Source: Palauibacter sp022826685 (GTDB lineage Bacteria; Gemmatimonadota; Gemmatimonadetes; Palauibacterales; Palauibacteraceae). Taken from it: a stretch of DNA of 64,000 nt. The stretch lies in assembly GCF_965221685.1 (NCBI RefSeq), contig NZ_OZ244907.1. The stretch is one strand, 5' to 3'. Below, in pieces: positions 26,541 through 35,115 of the stretch (the first letter of the stretch is position 1; each line of letters starts with the position of its first letter). Below the pieces are notes generated by a model. That model had not been told where the DNA came from. It made no database searches and saw only the letters and a program-made list of their open reading frames with translations. Made by a program: the position numbers and the translations under genes.

Positions 26541-27632
26541 ATGGCCGACCCGTCCGCGGCCGACCCCTCCATGGCCGACGCCGGCCCGCTGAAGGAGCGG
26601 ATCCGGGCGGCCGCGCGTGCGGCCGGGTTCGACCAGGTGGGGTTCGCTCCGGCGGCGCCTCCGACGCACGCGGAGGTGTACGAGGCCTGGCTCGCGAAGG
26701 GCTACCACGGCGAGATGGCCTACATGGCGCGGGAGGACGCGGTGCGCCGGCGCCTCGACCCGCGGGAGGCCCTCCCCGGCTGCCGGACGCTCGTCGTGGT
26801 GAGCCTCTTGTACGGCCCAGAGCCGGTCGCGCCCCCGTCGAAGCGCCGGCTGCCGGTCGTCGCCCGTTACGCGCTGGGCCGCGACTATCACGACGTGTTC
26901 GAGGAACGGCTCGACGCGCTCTCCGCCGCCATCGAGAACCTCGCTCCCGGCGCCCGCACGAAGCGCTACGTGGACTACGGCCCCGTCCTGGAGCGAGACC
27001 ACGCACAGCGCGCGGGCCTCGGCTGGATCGGCAAGAACACGATGCTGCTCCACCCCGACCTCGGGTCCTATTTCATGCTGGGCGAGCTGCTCACGGACCT
27101 CGAGATCGAACCCGATCCCCCCTTCGTCCACGACCGCTGCGGAACGTGCCGGCGCTGCATCGACGCGTGTCCGACGGACGCGATCCTCGACGGCCGCGTG
27201 CTCGATGCCCGGCTCTGCATCTCGTATCTGACGATCGAACTCCGGGGCTCCATCCCCGAGGCGCTGCGCCCCGCGATCGGAAACCGCGTCTTCGGGTGCG
27301 ACATCTGCCAGGAGGTGTGTCCGTGGAACTCGGAGGCGCCCTCCCCGGCCCGGGCGCCCTTCGAGCCGCAGCCCGGCCAGCCGATGCCGCCCGAGGACAT
27401 GGTCGCGTGGGCCGAGGAACTGGCGCCTCTCGACGCGGACGCGTTCCGGGCCCGCTACCGCGGCACCGCGTTCAGCCGTCCCGGCCGCGATGGTTTGCTC
27501 CGGAATCTCGCGGTCGGCCTCGGGAACGCCGGCAGGCCCGCCGCGCGCCCCGTTTTGCGCCGTCTCGCGGAGGACCCCTCGCCCCTCGTACGGGAACACG
27601 CCCGGTGGGCACTCGGGGTGCTCCAGGGTTAG
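26541..27632 (+). CDS. queG: Epoxyqueuosine reductase
   Basis: A 363-residue cobalamin- and Fe-S-dependent enzyme performing the last step of queuosine synthesis in tRNA, epoxyqueuosine to queuosine. Two 4Fe-4S clusters are visible: CGTCRRCIDACPTDAIL and CDICQEVCPWN. The active-site segment is RYALGRDYHDVF, and YVDYGPVLERDHAQRAGLGWIGKN matches the family. The C-terminus (about residues 310-363) is a HEAT-like repeat. A cobalamin-processing gene is at 41984 and a possible queuosine-salvage fusion is at 31908. Confidence 0.96.
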   Translation: MADPSAADPSMADAGPLKERIRAAARAAGFDQVGFAPAAPPTHAEVYEAWLAKGYHGEMAYMAREDAVRRRLDPREALPGCRTLVVVSLLYGPEPVAPPSKRRLPVVARYALGRDYHDVFEERLDALSAAIENLAPGARTKRYVDYGPVLERDHAQRAGLGWIGKNTMLLHPDLGSYFMLGELLTDLEIEPDPPFVHDRCGTCRRCIDACPTDAILDGRVLDARLCISYLTIELRGSIPEALRPAIGNRVFGCDICQEVCPWNSEAPSPARAPFEPQPGQPMPPEDMVAWAEELAPLDADAFRARYRGTAFSRPGRDGLLRNLAVGLGNAGRPAARPVLRRLAEDPSPLVREHARWALGVLQG

Positions 27633-27677
27633 GTTGGACCGTCGCAGCAAAATGCCGAGAGCCGAGGAGAAAAACGC

Positions 27678-28760
27678 ATGCCAGGTTATGCGGTCCTGGG
27701 AGAACCGTGGTGGATCGCCCTCGTGTGGATCCTTGTCGCCGGCCACCTCACCAACATGGTCAACACCCTCTACCTGCACCGCTCGGCGACGCACGGCGGC
27801 GTCGTGTTCCATCCGGTCGTGGAGCACGCGATGCGTTTCTGGTGCTGGCTCACGACCGGGATCGTGACGAAGGAGTGGGTCGCGATCCACCGCAAGCACC
27901 ACGCCTACGCCGACCGGGAGGGCGATCCTCACTCGCCCACGCTCGAGGGTCTCGCGAACATCGCCTTCGGCGGGCTCTTCTTCTACAGGAAGGCTTCGAA
28001 AGACCACACGCTGCTTGAGAAGTACGGGAAGGGGACCCCGGACGACTGGATCGAGCGCAACGTCTACACGAAGCGCCGCGGTCTGGGGCTCCGGTTCATG
28101 CTCGTTCTCGACCTGTTCCTGTTCGGGGCCATCCCCGGGCTCATCGTCTGGACGTGCATGGTGTTCTGGATGCCGCTGACGGGGAACATCATCAACGGCC
28201 TCGGGCACGCGCTCGGCTACCGGACCTTCGGGACGCGCGACGACAGCCACAATCTCTATCCCTGGGGGATCTGGATCCTCGGCGAGGAGCTCCACAACAA
28301 CCATCACGCGGACCCGCGCTCGGCCAAGTTCAAGGCGCACTGGTGGGAGTTCGACATCGGCTGGTTCTACATCCGGATCCTGAGCCTCCTGCGCCTCGCC
28401 AACGTGCTCTACGCGCGCACGGCGACGCCCCGGGAGTTCGCGGCGAAGTTCTACCGCGACTCGGCGGACCGCGTGAACCGGCGCTTCGACCGCGCGCTGT
28501 CGCGCATCCAACGGACCCGGGAGGCCGGCCTGCTGCGAATCGAACGCGCCCGCGAGGAGCAGTGCCTCGTGCGTCTCGACCGCGCCGCCGCCAAGGCCCG
28601 GGCGCGGCTGGATCGGGTCCGGACCGGCAAGTTCCCGCGCGTCGCCCGAGCGAAAGCGGAGGCCGGCGCCGAACTCGACCGGGCCCGGGAGGCCGCCCGC
28701 ACCCGCATCCTCCGCGCCGTGGAAGCGATGACCCTCGAGAGCCAGCCCGCCACGGACTGA
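27678..28760 (+). CDS. Fatty acid desaturase with a basic coiled-coil tail
   Basis: A 360-residue membrane di-iron desaturase. The three histidine boxes are HRSATH (near residue 34), HRKHH (near 73) and HNNHH (near 206), the acyl-CoA delta-9 (SCD/OLE1) pattern. The membrane part ends near residue 255. The last about 105 residues are an unusual Arg/Ala/Glu-rich helix with repeats like 'RRFDRALSRIQRTREAGL' and 'RLDRAAAKARARLDR', predicted to form a coiled coil. This tail is not part of the usual enzyme. Start ATG at 27678 after GAGGAG. It is followed by a GC-rich hairpin at 28802. Confidence 0.9.
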   Translation: MPGYAVLGEPWWIALVWILVAGHLTNMVNTLYLHRSATHGGVVFHPVVEHAMRFWCWLTTGIVTKEWVAIHRKHHAYADREGDPHSPTLEGLANIAFGGLFFYRKASKDHTLLEKYGKGTPDDWIERNVYTKRRGLGLRFMLVLDLFLFGAIPGLIVWTCMVFWMPLTGNIINGLGHALGYRTFGTRDDSHNLYPWGIWILGEELHNNHHADPRSAKFKAHWWEFDIGWFYIRILSLLRLANVLYARTATPREFAAKFYRDSADRVNRRFDRALSRIQRTREAGLLRIERAREEQCLVRLDRAAAKARARLDRVRTGKFPRVARAKAEAGAELDRAREAARTRILRAVEAMTLESQPATD

Positions 28761-28801
28761 CCCGCCCCGCCACGCGCAGGGCCGACCCACCACGGGCTGA
28801 C

Positions 28802-28825
28802 CCGGCTCCCCACGCGCGGAGCCGG
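28802..28825 (+). terminator. GC-rich hairpin downstream of the desaturase gene
   Basis: CCGGCTCC (28802-28809) pairs perfectly with GGAGCCGG (28818-28825). There is no T tract, so termination is only suggested. It lies inside an imperfect tandem repeat of about 38 bases (from 28759 and again from 28798). Confidence 0.35.
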
Positions 28826-28903
28826 CCCGCCGCGGCCAAGCTCACCGCGGTCCCACCAGGCGCTTGTTGACGCCGCTCAAGCATCCGTGCATCTTCCGAA
28901 TAG

Positions 28904-28929
28904 CGATTTTTAGCCTAGACTAAAAATCG
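28904..28929 (+). promoter_or_regulatory. Perfect inverted repeat, probable metalloregulator operator
   Basis: CGATTTTTAG (28904-28913) and CTAAAAATCG (28920-28929) are perfect ten-base arms around CCTAGA. It is AT-rich in a GC-rich genome and lies about 85 bases before the multicopper oxidase start. The core TTTAGCCTAGACTAAA looks like boxes bound by DtxR/MntR-type iron or manganese repressors, which suits a gene pair with a metal oxidase and a ZIP transporter. The regulator itself is not in the window. Confidence 0.55.
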
Positions 28930-29012
28930 GCCACGGGCGTCGGCTGCGGACGTCGGCCATGGGCGCTGCGGGCGTCGGCCCGGGCCGATTTTTCGGGAAA
29001 TTCGGAGGACGA

Positions 29013-30128
29013 GTGAAGCCGGAGAGGTTGAGTCGGCGCGACTGGCTGAAGCTTGGTGCGGCGGGAGTCGCCGGCGTATCGGGCGCGACGGTGCTGGATC
29101 TGGCCTCCCGGGGCGGCGCGCGCGACGCGCTGGCGGCCAGCGGTGCCATGCCGCGCGAGCCGGGAACGGATGGCGCCGCGGCGGGCCCGCACGGGGGGCA
29201 CCAGGAGGCGATGGGGATCGTCGGCTTGCCCGGGCCCGACGGGACGTTCGACCCTGCGGCCTTCCTCACGGACTTCGACTACGGCGAGGTCACGACTCGC
29301 GCCGATGGGCGCGTCGTGCGGCGCTGGGAACTGGTGGCGCTCGACCGCGACATCGAGATCGCGCCCGGCGTCTTCTTCCCGGCGTGGACCTACAACGGGC
29401 AGGTGCCGGGCCCGACGCTGCGCTGCACGGAAGGGGACATCCTCCAGGTCGAGTTCGTCAACGCGGGCTCGCACCCCCACACCATCCACTTCCATGGCAC
29501 GCACCCGCCGGAGATGGACGGCTTCGAACCCATCGTCGAGCCGGGGCAGCGCTTCACCTACGAGTTCGAGGCGAAGCCGTTCGGGCTCCACCTCTATCAC
29601 TGCCACACGATGCCGCTCAAGCGGCACATCCATAAGGGTCTGTACGGGACGTTCATCGTGGATCCGCCGGAGGGTCGGGAACCGGCGCGGGAGATGGTGA
29701 TGGTGATGAACGCGTTCGACAGCAACCTGGACGGGGACAACGAGGTGTACGCCGTGAACACGTCCGCGTTCTACTACCACCACCACCCGGTGCGCCTGGG
29801 CGTGGGCGACCTGTGCCGCATCTATCTCGTGAACACGACCGAGTTCGACCTCATCAACTCGTTCCACCTGCACGCGGGCATGTTCAAGGTCTTCCGGACC
29901 GGAACCCGGCCGGACCAGTACGAACTCACGGATACGATCATGATGTGCCAGGGCGAACGGCACGTCCTCGAGTTCCGTCTCGAGAACCCCGGCATGCATA
30001 TGTTCCATGCGCACCAGAGCGAGTTCGCGGAACTGGGGTGGATGGGCTTCTTCGAGGCGGTCGAGCGGCTCGCCGCCGGCGAGGGTGTGCCGGTGCGCGG
30101 CCGTGGTGGCCGTCGCGACCATGCCTGA
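29013..30128 (+). CDS. Tat-exported two-domain multicopper oxidase
   Basis: A 371-residue periplasmic cupredoxin enzyme. The GTG at 29013 has GGAGG five bases upstream and starts the Tat signal SRRDWLKLGAAGVAGVSG. Copper ligands: HFHGTH, LYHCHTMPLKRHIHKG, FHLHAGM and MFHAHQSEF. The size and two-domain layout resemble copper nitrite reductase-like and small-laccase proteins. It could oxidise metals such as Cu(I), Fe(II) or Mn(II). It overlaps the ZIP transporter gene by eight bases, so the two are one unit. Confidence 0.88.
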   Translation: MKPERLSRRDWLKLGAAGVAGVSGATVLDLASRGGARDALAASGAMPREPGTDGAAAGPHGGHQEAMGIVGLPGPDGTFDPAAFLTDFDYGEVTTRADGRVVRRWELVALDRDIEIAPGVFFPAWTYNGQVPGPTLRCTEGDILQVEFVNAGSHPHTIHFHGTHPPEMDGFEPIVEPGQRFTYEFEAKPFGLHLYHCHTMPLKRHIHKGLYGTFIVDPPEGREPAREMVMVMNAFDSNLDGDNEVYAVNTSAFYYHHHPVRLGVGDLCRIYLVNTTEFDLINSFHLHAGMFKVFRTGTRPDQYELTDTIMMCQGERHVLEFRLENPGMHMFHAHQSEFAELGWMGFFEAVERLAAGEGVPVRGRGGRRDHA

Positions 30129-31362
30129 CTCGCGGTCCGACGCCGAGCCCCGGCGGCAGGGGCCGGCGCGCTGGGTCCTGGGTCTCCTCCCGCTCGCGCT
30201 CCTGGCGGGACTCGTCGCGTTCTTCTTCGGCGCGGATCCCACGGCCCCCTTCCGGGACGCGTTCCCGCCCGTGGAGGACCTCACGATCGAACGCGTGAGC
30301 TTCCCGGAGGGCGGCGTCATGCGGGTGCACGTGGTGAACGGGGGCCCGGAAGCGGCCACCATCGCGCAGGTGATCGTCGACGACGCCTACTGGCAGTTCG
30401 AGATCGATGGCGACCCGACGCTGCCGCGTCTCGCCCGGGCGACTCTGGAACTGGACTACCCCTGGGTGGAGGGAGAACTCCACCTGATCCGGATCGTGAC
30501 CTCCACCGGACTCACGTTCGACCACGAGGTGGCGGTGGCGACGCTCTCGCCGCGCCCGAACGCGCTCTACCTGACGACTTTCGGCCTCCTCGGCCTCTAC
30601 GCGGGCGTGCTCCCCGTCCTCATCGGCCTGCTGTGGTATCCCTTCCTGCGCCGGATCGACCGCAAGTGGATCCACTTCTACCTCAGCCTCACCGTGGGCC
30701 TCCTGGCCTTCCTCGTCGTCGATGCGCTCGAGGACACGTTCGAGGCTTCGGCGCTCGTGGCGGAGGGATTCCAGGCGGCCGGGCTGATCGCCGTCGGCTT
30801 CATCGGCGCCATCGTCGGTCTCAGAGCCCTCGGGAATCTCGGACGCGGCATGGGCGGCGCAGGCTCCAGCGGTGAGGGCTCCGGCAGCGCGGGCGGGGGT
30901 GGGGCGAGCAGCGGGCTCACGGTGGCGTACCTGATCGCCATCAGCATCGGGCTGCACAACCTCGGCGAGGGACTCGCGATCGGGGCCGCCTTCTCGTTGG
31001 GAGAGATCGCGCTCGGGAGCTTCCTCGTCATCGGCTTCGCGCTCCACAACACGACGGAGGGGCTGGCGATCGTCGCGCCCGTCGCGGACCGGCGGCCCGC
31101 GCTCCGGCACTTCGCATTCATGGGAGGAATCGCCGGACTGCCGACCGTCCTGGGGGCGTGGGCGGGGGGATTCTCCTACTCGCCGACGCTGGCGACCTTC
31201 TTCCTCGCCCTCGGCGCCGGAGCCATCGTGCAGGTCATCGTCGAGGTCACCCGCCTGATCCGGAAGAGCTGGCCACAGGGCCTGTTCACCCCCCTCAACG
31301 CCACGGGCCTACTCCTCGGCCTGCTCGTCATGTACGGCACCGCCCTAATGGTGACCGCCTAG
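30121..31362 (+). CDS. ZIP family metal transporter with an N-terminal extracytoplasmic domain
   Basis: A 413-residue membrane protein. The ZIP signatures HNLGEGLAIGAAF and HNTTEGLAIVAP form the binuclear metal site, so it should import zinc, iron or manganese. Unlike small bacterial ZIPs, a signal-anchor helix (VLGLLPLALLAGLVAFFF) is followed by about 110 residues of beta-rich soluble domain (LTIERVSFPEGGVMRVHVV onward) before the eight transmembrane helices. A Gly/Ser-rich loop sits at about residues 240-265. It starts inside the multicopper oxidase gene, hinting that the oxidase prepares or checks the metal taken up. Confidence 0.9.
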   Translation: MPDSRSDAEPRRQGPARWVLGLLPLALLAGLVAFFFGADPTAPFRDAFPPVEDLTIERVSFPEGGVMRVHVVNGGPEAATIAQVIVDDAYWQFEIDGDPTLPRLARATLELDYPWVEGELHLIRIVTSTGLTFDHEVAVATLSPRPNALYLTTFGLLGLYAGVLPVLIGLLWYPFLRRIDRKWIHFYLSLTVGLLAFLVVDALEDTFEASALVAEGFQAAGLIAVGFIGAIVGLRALGNLGRGMGGAGSSGEGSGSAGGGGASSGLTVAYLIAISIGLHNLGEGLAIGAAFSLGEIALGSFLVIGFALHNTTEGLAIVAPVADRRPALRHFAFMGGIAGLPTVLGAWAGGFSYSPTLATFFLALGAGAIVQVIVEVTRLIRKSWPQGLFTPLNATGLLLGLLVMYGTALMVTA

Positions 31363-31371
31363 CCGCTGGGG

Positions 31372-31860
31372 TCAGCCGCCGGGGGGGCCGAGGGGGCTCG
31401 GTTCGCAGCCTTCGGTTTCGCGGGTGTAGGCGATGCTCGAGATCTTCCAGCCGTCGCTCGTTTGCACGAGACTGACCGCGTCGATGCCGCAGTGGCTGAA
31501 CTCGCCGTCCACGTGGAAGTCGTAGGGAGTCCATACGACGGCGATCGGACCCTGGATCATCACGTGGGGGTCCCACAGCCGTTCGAGCAGGGCGGGTCCC
31601 GGCTGGCCGATGGAGGCGGCGAACTCGGCGCCCGTGCTCTCGCGGACCTGGACGCCATCCTCGGTTTCCGCCGTGGCGACGAACATGGCGCCCTCGGTCA
31701 GCAGGCCGCGGATCGCGTCGCCATCGCGCGCGGCCATGGCGTCGAAGAGCGCCTGCACCGCAGCGACCGCCCCCGCTTCGGCGTCATCCTGCGCGGCGGC
31801 GACCGCGGGCGTGACGAGGATCGCTGCGGCGAGAAGCAACGTGGCTCCGAACTTTCTCAT
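31372..31860 (-). CDS. Secreted SnoaL/NTF2-like protein
   Basis: A 162-residue exported protein. The ATG at 31860 follows GGGAG by six bases and opens a signal peptide ending VAAAQDD. The mature part has the NTF2-like (DUF4440) pattern: AVQALFDAMAARDGDAIRG, then TEGAMFVA and a C-terminal DGWKISSIAYTRE. It may be a small-molecule binding protein or a minor enzyme; no catalytic residue can be assigned. It is the last gene of a minus-strand run, 47 bases after the PfkB fusion. Confidence 0.75.
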   Translation of the reverse strand: MRKFGATLLLAAAILVTPAVAAAQDDAEAGAVAAVQALFDAMAARDGDAIRGLLTEGAMFVATAETEDGVQVRESTGAEFAASIGQPGPALLERLWDPHVMIQGPIAVVWTPYDFHVDGEFSHCGIDAVSLVQTSDGWKISSIAYTRETEGCEPSPLGPPGG

Positions 31861-31907
31861 GAGATTCTCCCGATTCCTGTGGTCGGTCGTTGTGGCCCGT
31901 CCCGGTC

Positions 31908-33698
31908 TCAATACGCGGTCGTGCGTAACACCGGCTGGAAGAGTCGGGTGCGGTGCGCGCACGCCGGGTCGGCGGGGCACGCCGCGCAGTCGGGCTCCCT
32001 CATCTCCGGGCAACGCGTCCGGTTCTGAAAGAAGAACCAGTCCACGGCTCCCATGGAGCGCCTGCTCAGGTCCCGGATCTCCTCGACCGCCTCGTAACAG
32101 GCGGCGCGCACGGCCTCCTCCTCTTCCGCGCTCACAACCTCCCGCCTCGCGAGCTTCGAGGCCAGCGTCTCGTCGGTCACCGCAACGACGCCGAGCCGGA
32201 GGCAACTGCGCTGGCAGTGGTAGTCGACGATCGGCGGCACGTCCTCACCCTCCCCCAGCCGCAGGAATCGCTCCGGGCGCTGGCTGAGGATCACCGCGAG
32301 GAGGGCGGACTTCTTCCGCCACGGGTCCTCCTTGTATCCGCCGACCGCATCGAGGCGCGCGAGGAAGTGGGCGAGGGGCCGCTCCGTGGCGTTGGCTTCG
32401 GCCAGGAGCGAAACCGGGGTCAGGCCGAGGCCCAGCATGCCGGCTCCGTAAGCCCGCGCGCACGCCGGATGGAGGGGGCCCGCGGGGAGCGGGTTGCGTC
32501 CTCGGTCGTCCCGCAGGCGATGATCGAAGTCCGCCTCGTCGAGCGCAGCCTGCCCGGAGGGCGTGAGTTCGTCCGGCAACTCGCGGGCCCAGCGCAGGTA
32601 GGCGGCCCACAGGTAGTCGCTCCCCTTGCGGGCCCGGCCCCCCAGGGAGGCGATCATCGGTTCCTCGTAGCGGCCTGCGCGCTCGTGCCAGAAACCGAAC
32701 TGCTGCACCGTCCCGGCGAAGAAGAAGTCGAGCGCCACCGGGTCGCCGGGTGCGGGAAGGTCCGGGCCGATGAAATCGAATGCCGCCGCCTCCGGTGCCG
32801 CAGCGATGACCCTGGCCACGCGCCGGACGCGTTCCCCGTCGAGGCGGACCCGGGCATCTCGCGGCGCCCGCGGCGGCGGGCCGTCCGAGAGGAGGGGCGC
32901 CGGACCGATGCCCGTCACCGTCCGGGCGGCATGGGCCGCCGCAACGCGCGCGGCGATGGCGGGGTGGTCTCCGGCCGCAAGCCGGGCCAGCGCCGTCCCG
33001 CAGAAGGTGTCGCCGGCGCCCGTCGGGTCCACCTCCTCGACCTCCGGGGCGGGGACGTCGATCGCGTGATCGCCCAGGACGACACGGGCCCCGCGCGCCC
33101 CCCGGGTGACGAAGACCGCGTGCCCCGGCGCGACCGCCACGTCGTCGAGAGACCCGACGAGGAGGCCGGCCTCCTCCGCATTGCAGAAGAAGTAATCGGA
33201 TGCCTCCGCGACCCGCGTGACGACCTCCCGGTGCGCGCGGATCCCGGGCGCGTACGTCCCGCACCCCACGCGCACGCCCGCCGCGGACAGCCGCCGCGCG
33301 AACCCCAGCTGCAGCTCCGGGTCGAGGAGAGGGACGACGTAGGCGAAGGCCCCCGGCCCCGCGTCGGGGATGTCGCCGTAGCGGATGTCCCCCTCGGAAC
33401 CGCGCACCGCCTGGCGATAGACGGTCCGACCATCGGGGAAGTACTCGATCTCGAAGTGGGGGAGCGCCGAGGGCGGCACCGGCGGCCCCCGCCAGTCGAG
33501 GAGGCGGTCCGCGGGTTCGAGTTCCGCCGGCATGGGATCGGGACGCGGCGCCACGACCGTGACTTCGGCCCCCGCCCGCTGCGCCGCGAGCGCGGTGTAG
33601 AGTCCCGCGCCTCCGGCGGACCGCACGGAGCGGCCGCCGAAGTGCAGGAGGTCCAGGGAAGGGCTCCCGACCACGAGGAGCCGTGGCCGGGTGCTCAT
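31908..33698 (-). CDS. PfkB-family kinase fused to a queuosine-salvage (Qng1-like) domain
   Basis: A 596-residue fusion. Residues 1-290 are a ribokinase/PfkB sugar or nucleoside kinase with DPTGAGDTFCG as the ATP/anion-hole signature (catalytic Asp). Residues about 300-560 resemble the Qng1 (DUF2419) queuosine-5'-monophosphate glycosidase: FWHE, KGSDYLWAAYLRW, the helical KKSALLAVILSQ, and a late VPPIVDYHCQRSCLRLG and AVDWFFFQNR that match the family's C-terminal ADYRLPQ and LDYYLWDY region. The similarity is from recall, not a search. The C-terminus adds a cysteine cluster CPEMREPDCAACPADPAC, possibly an Fe-S or zinc site. Start ATG 33698, ten bases after the LVIVD gene. Hypothesis: kinase makes Q-5'-monophosphate, which the second domain cleaves to queuine. 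Confidence 0.72.
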   Translation of the reverse strand: MSTRPRLLVVGSPSLDLLHFGGRSVRSAGGAGLYTALAAQRAGAEVTVVAPRPDPMPAELEPADRLLDWRGPPVPPSALPHFEIEYFPDGRTVYRQAVRGSEGDIRYGDIPDAGPGAFAYVVPLLDPELQLGFARRLSAAGVRVGCGTYAPGIRAHREVVTRVAEASDYFFCNAEEAGLLVGSLDDVAVAPGHAVFVTRGARGARVVLGDHAIDVPAPEVEEVDPTGAGDTFCGTALARLAAGDHPAIAARVAAAHAARTVTGIGPAPLLSDGPPPRAPRDARVRLDGERVRRVARVIAAAPEAAAFDFIGPDLPAPGDPVALDFFFAGTVQQFGFWHERAGRYEEPMIASLGGRARKGSDYLWAAYLRWARELPDELTPSGQAALDEADFDHRLRDDRGRNPLPAGPLHPACARAYGAGMLGLGLTPVSLLAEANATERPLAHFLARLDAVGGYKEDPWRKKSALLAVILSQRPERFLRLGEGEDVPPIVDYHCQRSCLRLGVVAVTDETLASKLARREVVSAEEEEAVRAACYEAVEEIRDLSRRSMGAVDWFFFQNRTRCPEMREPDCAACPADPACAHRTRLFQPVLRTTAY

Positions 33699-33708
33699 GC
33701 TGCCGGCG

Positions 33709-35082
33709 TCAGTCGCCCTGTTCGTCCGTCGTGATGCGTCCGGCCGCGCCGGCCGGGCCGTTGTCCCAGTCCTGGGCGCTGGAGATGTTCGGCACGCCCC
33801 AGTCATCGCCGTTCCACCCCTGGAAGCCCTCCATCCGGAAGGTCCACAGACCCGTCGTCATGTCGCTCACCACGATGAGTCCGTCCTCGTTCCGGACATC
33901 GACCCCGAACGTGCCGTTGAAGACGGCGGTCCGGTCGACGTTCGGCGGTCCGAGATAGGTGTCGTAGTGGCCCACCGTGATCGGGTTCTCCGGGTCCATC
34001 ATGTTGAACACGACGAGTCCGTCCAGGTAGCCGGACACGAACACGAGCGGCCAACGCACCTCGTGGTTGTGGACGAGGTTCTTCCAGTTCGCCGTCCACG
34101 CCGCGATTGGGCGGTTGATCGCCGCGACCTCGCCGTTTAGTCCGGGCCTGAGGTCGAAGATCCGGAGGGGCGCGTACTGATACTCCGTCTCCGCGATCGC
34201 GAAGTTCCCGTCCGGCGTCGGGGTGAAGGTGTGACCGCTGCGGATCCCGGAGACGCCGACGATCTGCGTCAGAAGCTCGGGATTCTGGAGGTCGGTCACG
34301 TCGTAGATGTAGTAGCCGCCGCTGCCGCCGCCGTAGAAGCGGTCCGTCCCCGTGTCCGGGTGGTAGCCGAGATAGAAGTCGTGGTATCCCCGCCGCCGGT
34401 TCCCCTCCATCCCCTGATCCGGGACCGGGATCTGCGCGATCATCGCATCGCCGCGCCCGTCGACGAGGGCGCCGAGGTCGTAGACGGCCGCATACGGTCC
34501 CGAGACCGTGGCGACGAGATACACATTCATGTTCGAGTGCTTGTAGATGAAGATGTTGTGGAAGCCGCCCGGGAGGTCGGGCTCCTTGATGCGGGCCACC
34601 TCACGCACCGTCGAGGCGTCCGGCAGTCCCGTGACGTCGAGGACGACGGCCCCCATGTCGGAATCCGGCCCGCCCTGCCCGAACTGGAGCGACTGCACGA
34701 CGTAGTAGCGGTCTCCCCACTTGAAGTGCTTCACGTCCATCCCGCCGGTCCGCAGGTGGAGATCCTGGTCCTCGATCCGCCACTCGTAGAGCAGCTCCGG
34801 GTTCTCCGGGTCCTCGATCGAGACGATGTCCAGCCCCTTCGGACCGACGGGCCCGTACTGCATGCGCGCCACGTACGCGTACGGCCGGTGCATCTCCTGC
34901 TCGATGTCCATGTCCGCGATGCTGAGCCGCGGGCCGAGCGGGACGTGCCCGAGCACTTCCATGTTCCGGCTGCCGCGCTCCACGACGTCGATCGCCTGGG
35001 CGCCGAGGGCCGCCGGGGCGACGAAGACCGCGCCGAGCAGGGCGAGCGCGGAGAGAGTCAGAGTCCGATTTCCAACCTTCAT
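33709..35082 (-). CDS. Secreted LVIVD repeat protein
   Basis: A 457-residue exported beta-propeller. The ATG at 35082 follows GGAGG and opens a Sec signal (ALALLGAVFVAPAALGAQ). Repeats such as LDIVSIEDPENPELLYEW, VVLDVTGLPDASTVREV, YIYDVTDLQNPELLTQI and VFNMMDPENPITVGHYD define LVIVD units. It is about 33 bases downstream of the multicopper oxidase on the same strand. It is a different protein from the BIG2-linked LVIVD at 6603, sharing only the repeat. Function unknown; it could be a surface scaffold or a binding protein for the oxidase product. Confidence 0.85.
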   Translation of the reverse strand: MKVGNRTLTLSALALLGAVFVAPAALGAQAIDVVERGSRNMEVLGHVPLGPRLSIADMDIEQEMHRPYAYVARMQYGPVGPKGLDIVSIEDPENPELLYEWRIEDQDLHLRTGGMDVKHFKWGDRYYVVQSLQFGQGGPDSDMGAVVLDVTGLPDASTVREVARIKEPDLPGGFHNIFIYKHSNMNVYLVATVSGPYAAVYDLGALVDGRGDAMIAQIPVPDQGMEGNRRRGYHDFYLGYHPDTGTDRFYGGGSGGYYIYDVTDLQNPELLTQIVGVSGIRSGHTFTPTPDGNFAIAETEYQYAPLRIFDLRPGLNGEVAAINRPIAAWTANWKNLVHNHEVRWPLVFVSGYLDGLVVFNMMDPENPITVGHYDTYLGPPNVDRTAVFNGTFGVDVRNEDGLIVVSDMTTGLWTFRMEGFQGWNGDDWGVPNISSAQDWDNGPAGAAGRITTDEQGD

Positions 35083-35115
35083 GCTTTCCTCCAGTTAGGG
35101 CTGGCAGCCCGCGGG

